Source: Bacteroidales bacterium
GTDB taxonomy: Bacteria; Bacteroidota; Bacteroidia; Bacteroidales; UBA932
NCBI GenBank assembly: GCA_017465225.1
Contig: JAFTWQ010000039.1
Coordinates: forward strand, 1-47,634
Length of the DNA stretch: 47,634 nt
Direction: 5' to 3'
The position numbers were made by a program, and so were the translations under genes. Of the stretch, positions 1-9,110 are shown in pieces. Numbering within the stretch: the stretch's first letter is position 1; every line of letters begins with the position of its first letter. The notes below the pieces were generated by a model. The model had not been told where the DNA came from, made no database searches, and worked only from the letters and a program-made list of their open reading frames with translations.

Positions 1-93
1 CTGTTCTATATATGCCATGCTAAAACCATTTTCAAGCATATGCATATACTTCAGCCGTTCTGCATACCCATGTTTTCTGTACTTTTTAGACAT
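1..93 (-). CDS. Transposase N-terminus, IS3/IS150-like (partial)
   Basis: The minus strand reads from an ATG at 93 to the window edge: 31 uninterrupted codons beginning MSKKYRKHGYAERLKYM and continuing LENGFSMAYIEQ. This basic start followed by a helix-turn-helix-like segment resembles the OrfA protein of IS3-family (IS150 group) elements, which binds the IS ends. It is cut by the window start, so the rest of the element lies to the left. The inverted repeat and probable IS terminus at 101-134 lie directly upstream, as expected for the 5' end of an IS. Family assignment rests on a short fragment; that it is a transposase start is likely, the exact family less so. Confidence 0.6.
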   Translation of the reverse strand, partial: MSKKYRKHGYAERLKYMHMLENGFSMAYIEQ

Positions 94-100
94 AACAAAA

Positions 101-134
101 CCCCGAAAGTTTTTTGTCTAACTTTCGGGGTTCA
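101..134. mobile_element. Probable IS terminus with terminator-like hairpin
   Basis: AACCCCGAAAGTT and its complement AACTTTCGGGGTT flank a short T-rich loop, giving a 13-bp perfect stem. Read outward on the minus strand, the end begins TGAACCCCGAAAGTTAGACA. That resembles the ends of IS150-group elements, in which AAAGTTAGACA-type sequence is common (from memory). The stem just upstream of the transposase could also stop transcription entering from outside. The exact boundary near 134 is inferred; no target-site duplication can be tested because the other end is outside the window. Confidence 0.5.
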
Positions 135-171
135 TGTCATACAGGAGCGGGACTTTTTTATTTTATTTTAC

Positions 172-179
172 TACCTTTG
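172..179 (+). promoter_or_regulatory. Bacteroidetes -7 box (TACCTTTG)
   Basis: TACCTTTG matches the TAnnTTTG -7 consensus and lies 36 bases upstream of the lipoprotein ATG at 216. The -33 region is T-rich but has no clear TTG. Confidence 0.5.
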
Positions 180-215
180 TAAGATAAGGACTTATATTGA
201 CGAACCTGCAAGATT

Positions 216-1562
216 ATGAAAAGACTCCGAATTTCAAGTGTAGTGACCGCGGTCATTTCAATCATGCTCATGGCAGCATGCGACCGTCACGAACCGGAAC
301 CGGTTCCTCCTACTCCTCCAGCCCCGACTCCACCTGTCGAAGAAGAAGACGACGTTGTGACTTCTGAAGGATATCCGGTATCCGACAACACATATGTAAT
401 CGGGAAAAAGGATGAATATCCATTCAAGAGCACGGCTCTGATGATGATAGGTGAGAACATCGCCATTGCGGCATCAGCGGATGAAGGATTCACCGATGTC
501 ACATCAATCATGGAGGAAAGTTCCGAATTCTTCTACGCGGCGCTTTCACCGACGCTTCTTGACAGGGAAATTGACCTCAAGACTGAAGAATCATTGTTCA
601 CCGTCATCAGCACATTGGCAAAGGCAAGGATGGAGACAGTCGCTCCGGGAGAGACATCCGAAATAACAGGCGGAAAGTGCAGGGCGACATTGAAAGACGG
701 GACATTCACATTCAAGGCAGAGATCATCCTGTCGGACAAGACCTGTCTGGCCGTCAGCTTGACTGCCGAAGGAAGCGATGACGCCCCTATCGTCATAAAT
801 GAAAACCTTATAGGACGCGGGGAGGAAGTCAAGCCGTTGAGGGCCGCATTCCATAAAGAAGACGAGGGCCTGACATACCTGTTCTTCACGCCCGGCAACA
901 TCCAGTACTTCGAAGAGCTGTCCATTGTCACATGGTATTCATACATAGTGCTTCCGACAAGCCTTGTCAACGGACAGACGATTGAAACCACCTCAATCAC
1001 AGAAGACAGGACATTCCTGTTCGGAATTGTCGACAATGTCAATGAAGACAAGAGCTTTGACATAGACAACAGCTCATTGGAAAGCATCGACGGCTCATTC
1101 AACATCACATGCAGCGATGAAGGGAAATGCCAGGCGCTGATAAGCTTTGACATTGACGGCACCCGTTACTATGTGGCATTCGACGGAGAATGCATCAGTG
1201 CCGACCTGATAATGCCGGAGCCTGAACGCGAGAACGAATTCACTTATGACGGAGAAAAGACGTCAGTATCCTCCGCAAGACTTGAGAAGGGTGACGAAGT
1301 ATGGAAGCTCACTCTGGATATAGGTAATGGAAAGCAAGCCGTAATATCCATGTCAAAGAAATTCTTTGAGATTGGAGGTACATTCGGATTCTCACAGGAC
1401 CCTGCCATGAGCGTTGAATACGACGGAGTCATCTACAGCAAGGCAAACGGCTATTCCGGCACACTCACCATGCACCTTGACGAAAAGGCCGGCATCGTTG
1501 AAACGGAATTCACTAACTACAAAGGCCTGGGCTTCTATTATAAAGGAGAATACTCCCTTTAA
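216..1562 (+). CDS. Lipoprotein of unknown function
   Basis: A 448-residue protein with a lipoprotein signal: basic MKRLR start, hydrophobic core and lipobox LMAAC (Cys22). A Pro-rich linker (PPTPPAPTPP, about residues 31-40) and an acidic stretch follow, which typically hold a Bacteroidota lipoprotein away from the membrane. The rest looks beta-rich and globular, with no catalytic motif or family I recognise. It should be anchored to the outer membrane or exposed at the surface. A TACCTTTG -7 box lies upstream. The gene stands alone beside an IS end and converges on the DUF4954 gene with a 4-base overlap of the 3' ends. The coding call is firm, the function unknown. Confidence 0.85.
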   Translation: MKRLRISSVVTAVISIMLMAACDRHEPEPVPPTPPAPTPPVEEEDDVVTSEGYPVSDNTYVIGKKDEYPFKSTALMMIGENIAIAASADEGFTDVTSIMEESSEFFYAALSPTLLDREIDLKTEESLFTVISTLAKARMETVAPGETSEITGGKCRATLKDGTFTFKAEIILSDKTCLAVSLTAEGSDDAPIVINENLIGRGEEVKPLRAAFHKEDEGLTYLFFTPGNIQYFEELSIVTWYSYIVLPTSLVNGQTIETTSITEDRTFLFGIVDNVNEDKSFDIDNSSLESIDGSFNITCSDEGKCQALISFDIDGTRYYVAFDGECISADLIMPEPERENEFTYDGEKTSVSSARLEKGDEVWKLTLDIGNGKQAVISMSKKFFEIGGTFGFSQDPAMSVEYDGVIYSKANGYSGTLTMHLDEKAGIVETEFTNYKGLGFYYKGEYSL

Positions 1563-3559
1563 GACACCTTAAGACGCGAAAGCTTTTCCAAAGTCGACTC
1601 TCCAAGAGCCGACTTGTCTTTTATATGCTCCTTTACCGACCTGACAAAAGGATCTGCCTCAAAGAAAGAGCCTCTCACATTCATGAAATCCAGTTCTCTC
1701 TCGGAAACGGTGCCGTCTGCACCGAAGCTTGTCATTGCACTCAAAGAGAATTCCTTTCGTGCATCCTCATATATGAGCTGATCCAATGAAACCACAGAAT
1801 TCTTCCAACGGCGGACAAGATCAGACAGATCCTCAACAGTCGCTTCCGACAGCTTCATGCCGTAATATTCCTCCATTGCCTTGCTTGCCCATTTCCACTC
1901 GAACCTGTAATATTCAGAATGGAGCTCTGCAAAACGACGGTTCAACGAATCCACGTCAGTGATCTCTCCATTCTCTATTGCATCAAGAAGGTCAGATATA
2001 GCCATTTTAGGGACTATCATTCCGGCAATATCGACCCAATCGCCTTCTCCGTATGCGGAACGAGGGACAAAAGCCTCACGCAATTCTTCCAAGGTGCTGA
2101 ATTCCGACCCCATTATTCTGGTAATCAAGGAATTGCCGAAGAACTTGTCAATTGCATATCCGTAATATTTCAGCCCGTTCACAAGAGAGGTGCTCTTGAT
2201 CTTGCCGCTCTGATAAGAATACGTATCGGATGTCAGGCCGGACACTCTCTGCAACTCTTTCAAGACACCAACTCCCTTGAGCATCTTCTGGATGGTATAT
2301 GGACTGAGGAGATTGTAATTGATGCAGTCCATCTTGTCCGGGTCCAGTCTGCGGTCACGTTGAGGCCATTTCTTTGCATCGCGGATAGTTCCGACGCTCT
2401 TGAGGTTGGCGCCAGGCATTATATAGGATGTGCTCTGCTGCTCGATGAGATATGAGAACGGCAGATCGGATGTATCCTGATGGCTCACATGACGGCCCAT
2501 CACCAGGGAGAATGCCCCGACCTTGGCCGGCCAAAGGATATATGAATCCGAAGCGGTCTTCGCTCCCCTCTCCATGATGCCCTGATGGATCGGACCAAGC
2601 TTGTACATATGGTTGCTCTGATTCGAGCCTGATCCGGCATTCATGAACGAAAACATTCCGGCAATAAGAAGAGTCGACTTGTGATGGGTCACAGTATAAG
2701 GTCCGGCAAAGATTGCACACGCCTCTCCGTTCTCACCCTGACAATTGCTGAAGAAAAGCGAATCCGTTGCAGAATAATTATGTCCCAGCTTGCAGGCCTG
2801 ACCCACAAAACAGCGCGAGAATGTCACGCCATCCTCAACGCTGGAGCCGCTTGAAATGATGAAATCATCTCCGATCACACCGACCCCGACATGAACCGGA
2901 GCATGCATGTTGCTGTTTATGCTTCCGTTCTTCAGGCGTGAGGCCCCTTCGATCTTGCAGTAATCTCCTATCTTGACATTCTTGATGTAACCGGCATCAG
3001 CGATAGTGACGTTACGGCCGATATAGCCGACAGACGATGTTACAGAAGACACATGGCTGCGTATCATCTCCTTCAGGCGGGAAATCATTTCAGGACGATG
3101 TCTGTACAAGGCCATAACATATGCCGTCTGGGCTGACAGACGGTCATAGATCATTATCTCCCTGCCTCCGGTCTCGTTCAGCACCGACACTTCGACTCCG
3201 TTGCCGAAGCCTGTCGGACCGTCCGTAATGATGATGTCGACGTTCTCAATGAATGTCCCTTCACCGATTTCATAATTGGCGATATAATTCTTGACATTCT
3301 CTATACAGCAGTCATCACCGACAGTCACATTGTGCAATGTGGCATAATAGATTCCCGAATGCTTCTTCATTCCTCCCGGAAGGCAGAACTCCTTATTGAA
3401 GGCACCAAGCCTGATGTGTCCTGACATCCTCGCCCATCTGACATAATTTGGAGCGAACCCTTCCGCAACCTCGATTTCATTCCAATCCACAGCCGTACAC
3501 ATCTGAGACTTCAGGGTCTCGATCTCCTGGGCTGTAAGCTTTCTGTATGTGTTGTTCAT
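1559..3559 (-). CDS. DUF4954 family protein, left-handed beta-helix
   Basis: A 666-residue cytoplasmic protein with no signal peptide. Residues about 70-300 contain hexapeptide-like runs (NVTVGDDCCIENV, GYIGRNVTIADAGYIKNVKIGDYCKIEG, VGVGVIGDDFIISSGSSVEDGV) typical of left-handed parallel beta-helices such as acyltransferases and nucleotidyltransferases of sugars. The overall pattern fits DUF4954, a large Bacteroidota/Spirochaetota family with no established reaction. The C-terminal third is helical and probably a separate domain. It is the last gene of a minus-strand run after recX, with 9 bases between them. A sugar-nucleotide or acyl-transfer role is only inferred from the fold. Confidence 0.8.
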   Translation of the reverse strand: MNNTYRKLTAQEIETLKSQMCTAVDWNEIEVAEGFAPNYVRWARMSGHIRLGAFNKEFCLPGGMKKHSGIYYATLHNVTVGDDCCIENVKNYIANYEIGEGTFIENVDIIITDGPTGFGNGVEVSVLNETGGREIMIYDRLSAQTAYVMALYRHRPEMISRLKEMIRSHVSSVTSSVGYIGRNVTIADAGYIKNVKIGDYCKIEGASRLKNGSINSNMHAPVHVGVGVIGDDFIISSGSSVEDGVTFSRCFVGQACKLGHNYSATDSLFFSNCQGENGEACAIFAGPYTVTHHKSTLLIAGMFSFMNAGSGSNQSNHMYKLGPIHQGIMERGAKTASDSYILWPAKVGAFSLVMGRHVSHQDTSDLPFSYLIEQQSTSYIMPGANLKSVGTIRDAKKWPQRDRRLDPDKMDCINYNLLSPYTIQKMLKGVGVLKELQRVSGLTSDTYSYQSGKIKSTSLVNGLKYYGYAIDKFFGNSLITRIMGSEFSTLEELREAFVPRSAYGEGDWVDIAGMIVPKMAISDLLDAIENGEITDVDSLNRRFAELHSEYYRFEWKWASKAMEEYYGMKLSEATVEDLSDLVRRWKNSVVSLDQLIYEDARKEFSLSAMTSFGADGTVSERELDFMNVRGSFFEADPFVRSVKEHIKDKSALGESTLEKLSRLKVS

Positions 3560-3568
3560 AGTCTACGT

Positions 3569-4045
3569 TCAATCTCTTTCATTCAACAATCTGCCTATCA
3601 CTTCCGCCGCCTCATCGTACTGATATCCTCTTCCCAAAGCGAATCTCAGCAGCTTCATACGGCATTGAGGGTCATCTTTCAAAGACCGCACCTTAGCAGA
3701 GAGAAGCTTCTCCAGCCGGTCCGAAGCTTTGCCCTCGTCAACTTCCTGCAATGCAGCGGCAATCGTCTCACGGTCAATTCCCTTCGCTGCAAGCATGTAT
3801 CTTATCTTGGTCGCGCCCCATCCGGCTATGGAAGACTTGTCACGGGCAAATGCAGAGGCATATCTCAGATCATCGATATACTTCTCCTCAACGAGCCGGT
3901 CCATTATTCTGCCGGCCTCATCTGCATCGCCTCCCAGAGCCGCAAGGACCTTCTTCATGATGTCCTGACGGCAATACTCACGCCGGGAGCACAAGCCCCT
4001 CATCCTGTCCGCAACCTTCTGCGGATCCATAATCTTCTCTCCCAT
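3569..4045 (-). CDS. recX: Regulatory protein RecX
   Basis: 158 residues with the three-helix repeats of RecX: MRGLCSRREYCRQDIMKKV at the start, then LVEEKYIDDLRYASAFARDKSSIAGWGATKIRYMLAAKGI, then a C-terminal repeat ending GYQYDEAAEVIGRLL. RecX binds along RecA filaments and limits recombinase activity. It starts 3 bases after the patatin-like gene stops, so the two are translationally close. recA lies about 3.6 kb away and divergent, rather than adjacent as in many bacteria. An alternative start is Met6. Length is normal for the family. Confidence 0.85.
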   Translation of the reverse strand: MGEKIMDPQKVADRMRGLCSRREYCRQDIMKKVLAALGGDADEAGRIMDRLVEEKYIDDLRYASAFARDKSSIAGWGATKIRYMLAAKGIDRETIAAALQEVDEGKASDRLEKLLSAKVRSLKDDPQCRMKLLRFALGRGYQYDEAAEVIGRLLNERD

Positions 4046-4048
4046 AGT

Positions 4049-6436
4049 CTAGAAACTGTATCCGGCACTCAGATAGAATCCCACTTTGTGTGTTATGTCC
4101 GACCAATGAATATTCGCACTCAACGGGCCGAAAATAGTATCGAAAGAATACTCCAATGCCGCTCCGAAATATCCCGGTCCATACGCATATTCCCTGAAAT
4201 CATCGCAGTCACGGGCATAATTGACAGTTGCCGTCAGATAATGGTTCTTCGCTAGGGTATAGCGCAGGTCAGCCCTGTAGACCGTAAGGAAATTCTTCAT
4301 CGCCGACAGATTGGTGACGCCCAGGAACGCCATCTGCTGATCCATATAACGGCCCGGCAGCGAACCGCCGACTGCATTGAAATAAGCGACCGGAATATCT
4401 TTGCCCAAAAGGAAACGGAAATTGAAGGATGGTATGAAAGCGAGACGTTCGAATACCGGAGCCACGACCTTTGCGTCCATCTGCAACGTATGGAAATTAT
4501 GCACCTTGCTCGGGAAGCCGGCGAATGTCCAGTCATATGACAGACCAGCATTGACACCTTTTGACGGGAAATATCCGTCATCGAAAGTATCGGTACGGCT
4601 ATCAAGGAAGACAGATACGAAGTCATTGGACAGCTGGTCGAAATCATAATCTCCGATGATCTGCGAAGACTTGATGTTCCTGATGTCGAATATCTCGTTC
4701 CTCAAGCCTCCCTTGATGTCGAGCTGCCTCCATTTGATATTGGAGAGCCAGACTTCCTGCTTTGTGCTGAGATAGCTGAGGCTCAATCTGTTATTGCCGA
4801 AATTCAGCATATTGAGGTCGGTCCATCTCACAGATGCCATCGCATTGACGGTAGGCATATCAGGCAGGTCATATGACCAGTGAAGCTGCACATAAGGATT
4901 GGCGCTGATCTTGGCTGTAAGGTCCCACATATGTCCATAAAGATTATGGACATTGAAGCCGAGATTGAACAGGACAGAAACAATCTCTTCCGTATCAGCA
5001 CGGACGCCCAGCCCAAGCTGATGGATAGGGCCCTTCCTGCAGTTGAGCACCAGTCTGAAAGGCTCGCTGTCGCCCTGGAGTTCATATGTGACATAATCAT
5101 ATGCCTGTGTACCGAAGATCCTTGCCACGATATGGTCCAGGTCCGCCTTGCTGATCTTCTGCCCGAACTTGAGGTCGAGCTTATCCTTGAGAAGCTCCTT
5201 TTCCTGCGGGAGGACTCCTGTCACCTCTACTTCCGCGATAACGAGCGAGTCGGTCTTGAAGCCGTATGCCGCCTTCTTTCTCGGCGAAAGATATCCCACC
5301 GTGGTCTTTTCCGCAACCTCGCGAAGCAGAGAATCCTGGGCCACAGCAGCTTCGTAGCCACGCACCATGATGGTATCTACGCTCCTTGCATTGAAGCTCA
5401 TCATATTGAACTCCTTGAGCTCAGGCCTTATCTTCACATCCGGGATGTTCACATTCCTCTCGAAGGCATCACGTCCGAGCATATCGATTCCCTGTCCGAT
5501 GATGTCACCGATATTGTTCACATCCATATATGTACGGCGCACATCAGACAGGTCAACACCGATGATGATGTCGGCTCCCATCTCACGGGCCAGCGCCGTA
5601 GGATAGTTATCCCTCAATCCTCCGTCCACGAGGACCATTCCGTCCACCCTGACCGGAGCGAATATTCCCGGAATCGACATCGTAGAGCGCATCGCATCAT
5701 TGATCTTTCCGCTATGCCATATCTTCGCCTTGCCAGATACCATATCGGCTGCCACGCACACAAAAGGCACAGGAAGATCCCCGAAGTCCATAGGGTCCTG
5801 ATAGCCTACTGTCAAGGAGCTTATGAGGTTGCTTACATTCTGGCCATATATATATCCGGAAGGAAGACTTCCAAGCAGGTTCTTTTTCAGGAAATCGGCT
5901 CCGTCCTCATTATCGGCTCCGATATGGAGGATATCATGCTTATGTACAGGGTCGAAACGGTTCTCGTCCTGAACCTTCATCCTGAAATAATCCTTGTCAT
6001 AGAAGAACGGGATCGAAATGAGATACTTCTCCTTGTATTTCATGTCCGAATAGGAAATGTACTCCCTCGAGAGCTTGTCGCTCAAGGCCCAGTTCCAGTC
6101 CATGTTACGGACAATGGTGTCCATCTGTTCGGTCGTGTAGCCCAAGGCATAGAGGCCGCCGACAAGGCCGCCCATGCTTGTACCCAGCACCATATCAACA
6201 GGAATTCCGAGTTCTTCAATACGTTTTATAACTCCGACATGAGCCGTACCTTTGGCACCGCCTCCGCTGAGGACAAGGGCTACAGTAGGGCGATACTTGC
6301 GTATTTCATCCATCCTCATCCGCATTCTTTCGAAAGCGGCCGAATCAGCCGCAGGATCGATGCCCTGGGCATGAAGACGTCCGCTGCCTGCTAAAGCAAG
6401 CAGAAGCACCATAAGGATATGCAGGAGTCTCTTCAT
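4049..6436 (-). CDS. Patatin-like phospholipase fused to outer-membrane barrel
   Basis: 795 residues: Sec signal peptide (about 1-23, cleavage near LHAQ), patatin domain (about 50-330), a POTRA-like linker (about 395-465) and a C-terminal BamA-type beta-barrel ending in aromatic GYSF. Catalytic features are complete: oxyanion loop GGGAKG (58-63), nucleophile GTSMG (Ser87) and DGG (Asp271). This is the architecture of the type Vd autotransporter/PlpD-like group common in Bacteroidota: a lipid hydrolase carried to the outer membrane with its own barrel. It begins 34 bases after rlmN and precedes recX. The substrate is not shown by sequence; phospholipase A activity is the family expectation. 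Confidence 0.85.
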   Translation of the reverse strand: MKRLLHILMVLLLALAGSGRLHAQGIDPAADSAAFERMRMRMDEIRKYRPTVALVLSGGGAKGTAHVGVIKRIEELGIPVDMVLGTSMGGLVGGLYALGYTTEQMDTIVRNMDWNWALSDKLSREYISYSDMKYKEKYLISIPFFYDKDYFRMKVQDENRFDPVHKHDILHIGADNEDGADFLKKNLLGSLPSGYIYGQNVSNLISSLTVGYQDPMDFGDLPVPFVCVAADMVSGKAKIWHSGKINDAMRSTMSIPGIFAPVRVDGMVLVDGGLRDNYPTALAREMGADIIIGVDLSDVRRTYMDVNNIGDIIGQGIDMLGRDAFERNVNIPDVKIRPELKEFNMMSFNARSVDTIMVRGYEAAVAQDSLLREVAEKTTVGYLSPRKKAAYGFKTDSLVIAEVEVTGVLPQEKELLKDKLDLKFGQKISKADLDHIVARIFGTQAYDYVTYELQGDSEPFRLVLNCRKGPIHQLGLGVRADTEEIVSVLFNLGFNVHNLYGHMWDLTAKISANPYVQLHWSYDLPDMPTVNAMASVRWTDLNMLNFGNNRLSLSYLSTKQEVWLSNIKWRQLDIKGGLRNEIFDIRNIKSSQIIGDYDFDQLSNDFVSVFLDSRTDTFDDGYFPSKGVNAGLSYDWTFAGFPSKVHNFHTLQMDAKVVAPVFERLAFIPSFNFRFLLGKDIPVAYFNAVGGSLPGRYMDQQMAFLGVTNLSAMKNFLTVYRADLRYTLAKNHYLTATVNYARDCDDFREYAYGPGYFGAALEYSFDTIFGPLSANIHWSDITHKVGFYLSAGYSF

Positions 6437-6470
6437 TCAGTTATCTGCGGACATTAAATGTATCCATAAA

Positions 6471-7535
6471 TCATTCACGATGCTGGCCGGCAAGCATACC
6501 ACATGCCGCCAGGATGTCTTCACCACGCGATGCCCTTATCGTCGTAGTCAGGCCGGAATTGTTGAGACGGTTCCTGAAATTCTCTATGATCACATCAGGA
6601 GAAGTCTCATATGGGAAATCCGGTATCTTATGGAAACGTATAAGGTTCATCCTGCATTCCAGGCCTTTCAGCATCCTGATCAAGGCATCGGCATGCGCCT
6701 TGGTATCATTGAAGCCTGCGAACATGGTATATTCGAAGCTTACACGGCGCTGACCGGTGAAATCATACTGCTTTATAAGAGCTATGACCTCCTCTATCGG
6801 CCATGCTCCCTGCACAGGCATCACGCTCAAGCGTTCATGAGGCAGCGGATTATGCAGACTGACGGCTAGATGGCACTTGCACTCGTCAAGATACCGCTTC
6901 AGATTCGGCAGCACACCGATTGTAGAAAGCGTAATCCTTTTAGGACTCCATGCGAAACCCCAGTCAGCAGTCAGGATCTCTATCGCGCGCATCACGTTGT
7001 CATAATTGTCCAGCGGTTCTCCCATTCCCATGAACACCGCATTTGTCAGCTTGTCCGACTCATCCACAGCGATGAACTGGGATATTATGTCAGCGGCCGA
7101 CATATGTCCATGGAAACCCTGACGTCCTGTCATGCAAAATCTGCACCCCATGCGGCATCCGGCCTGGGAAGACACACATAAAGTCGCACGGTCGGCATCA
7201 GGAATCATCACCGCCTCTATCGCGCTCGTCTCAAGCTCGTCTTCACTTACCCTGACATTGAGTCCGCGCTTATGCGGGCAGCTTACCGGGAACAGATATT
7301 TCTTTGTTCCGTCCGATGAGATCTGCAGTCCGGCATACGGCGTCACACCCACCTCATATTTTTCAGAAAGCCTTGCTCTGGCAGCCTTGGACAGGTTGGT
7401 CATATCATCAATAGAGCGTACTTTCTTCACATAAAGCCATTGGGCGATCTGCTTGGCTGTAAAGCCAGGCAAGCCCTCTTCAGCGACAAGCTTCTTGAGC
7501 TCATCAAGATTCTTTCCTATGAGTCTGATCTTCAT
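6471..7535 (-). CDS. rlmN: 23S rRNA (adenine2503-C2)-methyltransferase RlmN
   Basis: Radical-SAM methyltransferase for A2503 of 23S rRNA (and some tRNAs). The [4Fe-4S] motif C-x3-C-x2-C is visible as GCRMGCRFC (Cys127, 131, 134 from this start), and the methyl-carrying Cys lies in the C-terminal RGEDILAACGML. I chose Met at 7535 (MKIRLIGKN), which starts where RlmN homology starts and gives 354 residues; the open frame extends to 7664 through a low-complexity region overlapping the recA promoter. An in-frame ATG at 7565 is an alternative. A TATTTTTG box lies only 6 bases from the chosen ATG, implying a very short leader if used. Confidence 0.88.
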   Translation of the reverse strand: MKIRLIGKNLDELKKLVAEEGLPGFTAKQIAQWLYVKKVRSIDDMTNLSKAARARLSEKYEVGVTPYAGLQISSDGTKKYLFPVSCPHKRGLNVRVSEDELETSAIEAVMIPDADRATLCVSSQAGCRMGCRFCMTGRQGFHGHMSAADIISQFIAVDESDKLTNAVFMGMGEPLDNYDNVMRAIEILTADWGFAWSPKRITLSTIGVLPNLKRYLDECKCHLAVSLHNPLPHERLSVMPVQGAWPIEEVIALIKQYDFTGQRRVSFEYTMFAGFNDTKAHADALIRMLKGLECRMNLIRFHKIPDFPYETSPDVIIENFRNRLNNSGLTTTIRASRGEDILAACGMLAGQHRE

Positions 7536-7540
7536 ATTCA

Positions 7541-7548
7541 CAAAAATA
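7541..7548 (-). promoter_or_regulatory. Possible rlmN -7 box (TATTTTTG)
   Basis: On the minus strand TATTTTTG fits TAnnTTTG, but no TTG is present about 20 bases upstream and the box is very close to the rlmN ATG at 7535. If real, the transcript would be nearly leaderless. Confidence 0.3.
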
Positions 7549-7573
7549 AGGTTTTTTTCCGACATTATTTCAC

Positions 7574-7594
7574 TTGTGCCACCCCTTGGCACAA
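7574..7594. promoter_or_regulatory. Inverted repeat between rlmN and recA, possible operator
   Basis: TTGTGCCA-CCCCT-TGGCACAA is a perfect 8-bp inverted repeat with a 5-base centre. It lies 27 bases upstream of the recA -33 TTG and just upstream of rlmN. Its right half, extended to CTTGGCACAAAG, recurs in the lon promoter region. The regulator is unknown. Confidence 0.4.
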
Positions 7595-7621
7595 AGCTTA
7601 TGTTATTTTGCACCAGAAAAG

Positions 7622-7652
7622 TTGGAGAAGTTCCTGATTTTCTATATTTTTG
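7622..7652 (+). promoter_or_regulatory. recA promoter (TTG-N20-TATTTTTG)
   Basis: TTG at 7622-7624 and TATTTTTG at 7645-7652 are separated by 20 bases, matching the Bacteroidetes primary sigma consensus. The recA ATG is 30 bases downstream. Confidence 0.75.
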
Positions 7653-7682
7653 CTTTGCTAACATTTAAACTTTTAAACATTT

Positions 7683-8711
7683 ATGGCTAAAGAAGTAGTA
7701 CAGGAAGGTACCGGCATCAATGCTGCGAAACTCAAGGCATTGCAGGCGACGATTGACAAGATTGAGAAAGATTACGGCAAAGGTACGATCATGAAGCTGG
7801 GAGATCAGCCAAAATGGGAGGTTTCGGTCATTCCGAGCGGCTCCATCGCACTTGACGCAGCCCTCGGCATCGGAGGCTATCCTCGTGGAAGAGTAATCGA
7901 GATCTACGGTCCGGAATCAAGCGGTAAGACAACCTTGGCGATCCATGCGATCGCGCAGGCACAGAAGCAGGGCGGCATCGCGGCGATCATCGACGCAGAG
8001 CACGCTTTCGACAGGACCTACGCCAAGAACCTCGGCGTTGACCTCGAGACATTGCTCATCTCGCAGCCGGACAACGGAGAGCAGGCGCTCGAGATCGCTG
8101 ACAACCTCATCCGCTCCGGAGCGATCGACATCATTGTCATCGACTCTGTAGCAGCCCTCACTCCAAAGGCCGAGATCGAAGGAGAGATGGGAGATTCGAA
8201 GATGGGACTTCAGGCTAGGCTCATGAGCCAGGCCCTCAGGAAGCTCACCGCAAACATCAGCAAGACAAACACCTGCTGCATCTTCATCAACCAGCTCCGC
8301 GACAAGATAGGAGTGATGTTCGGAAATCCGGAGACGACGACAGGAGGTAACGCCCTCAAGTTCTATGCATCCGTACGCGTAGATGTACGCAGGACGACAC
8401 AGATCAAGGACGGAGACGAGGCTCTCGGAAACCGCACGAAGGTGAAGATCGTCAAGAACAAGATGGCTCCTCCATTCAAGAAGGCCGAGTTCGACATCGT
8501 CTACGGTGAGGGTATCTCGAAAGTCGGAGAGATCATCGACCTTGGAGTCGAGTATGAAATCATCAAGAAGAGCGGCTCGTGGTTCAGCTACGGGGAAAGC
8601 AAGCTGGCACAGGGACGTGAGGCTGTAAAGCAGCTTCTTACAGACAATGTCGAGCTTTGCGACGAGATCGAGGCAAAGATCCGTGAAGTGCTCCAGAATG
8701 TAAATGACTGA
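7683..8711 (+). CDS. recA: Recombinase RecA
   Basis: 342-residue RecA: an ATP-dependent filament-forming recombinase acting in homologous recombination and the DNA-damage response. Walker A is GPESSGKT (residues 76-83); [22 protein letters not shown] covers Walker B and the start of loop 1, and [22 protein letters not shown] covers loop 2. The protein is full length, with the usual acidic C-terminal region. A strong promoter lies upstream. A small lipoprotein gene follows after 21 bases and is probably co-transcribed. Its modulator recX lies in the divergent cluster. Confidence 0.97.
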   Translation: MAKEVVQEGTGINAAKLKALQATIDKIEKDYGKGTIMKLGDQPKWEVSVIPSGSIALDAALGIGGYPRGRVIEIYGPESSGKTTLAIHAIAQAQKQGGIAAIIDAEHAFDRTYAKNLGVDLETLLISQPDNGEQALEIADNLIRSGAIDIIVIDSVAALTPKAEIEGEMGDSKMGLQARLMSQALRKLTANISKTNTCCIFINQLRDKIGVMFGNPETTTGGNALKFYASVRVDVRRTTQIKDGDEALGNRTKVKIVKNKMAPPFKKAEFDIVYGEGISKVGEIIDLGVEYEIIKKSGSWFSYGESKLAQGREAVKQLLTDNVELCDEIEAKIREVLQNVND

Positions 8712-8732
8712 TAATATCTTTATTCTTTCAAG

Positions 8733-9110
8733 ATGAAAAGATTACTTGGAATACTGACAGCAGGGATATTGGCCCTGCTGTCTTTCAATTCCTGCGAAAT
8801 GGCAGGAAGCGAGTTCGATGTGAAGACCTGCGAGGCATATCTCACCTGTTTCTATGCAGGCGGAATACCTCCGGCAACCCAGCAGAAAAGCTACGAAATC
8901 GAAGGCAGGCTCCACGACAGGGACATCGAGGACATCTTCTATGACCTCAGCAGCGGTGTCGCCCCAGGATTCATTTCTGCAACACTCGAAATAGATTTCT
9001 ATGACTGGATGGACAATTACGACTATACCAGAGCATATGATTTCTGGTGGGAAACTACGGACCTGATGTCCGGAGACGGCTATTATGCATGGGAAGAACT
9101 CATTGACTAG
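8733..9110 (+). CDS. Small lipoprotein, unknown function
   Basis: 125 residues with a lipoprotein signal (MKRLLGILTAGILALL, lipobox FNSC, Cys21). The mature part is short, acidic and rich in Tyr/Trp/Asp (DWMDNYDYTRAYDFWWETTD). No known domain recognised. It follows recA by 21 bases and its 3' end overlaps the convergent helix-hairpin-helix gene by 11 bases. The signal sequence and length suggest a periplasm-facing or surface lipoprotein; any link to recA is positional only. Confidence 0.75.
   Translation: MKRLLGILTAGILALLSFNSCEMAGSEFDVKTCEAYLTCFYAGGIPPATQQKSYEIEGRLHDRDIEDIFYDLSSGVAPGFISATLEIDFYDWMDNYDYTRAYDFWWETTDLMSGDGYYAWEELID

Noticed and set aside
4880-6394. A 504-codon open frame antisense to the patatin-barrel gene
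   Set aside because: Same reason: the opposite strand has signal peptide, catalytic motifs and barrel; the antisense product is His/Ile-rich with no domain.
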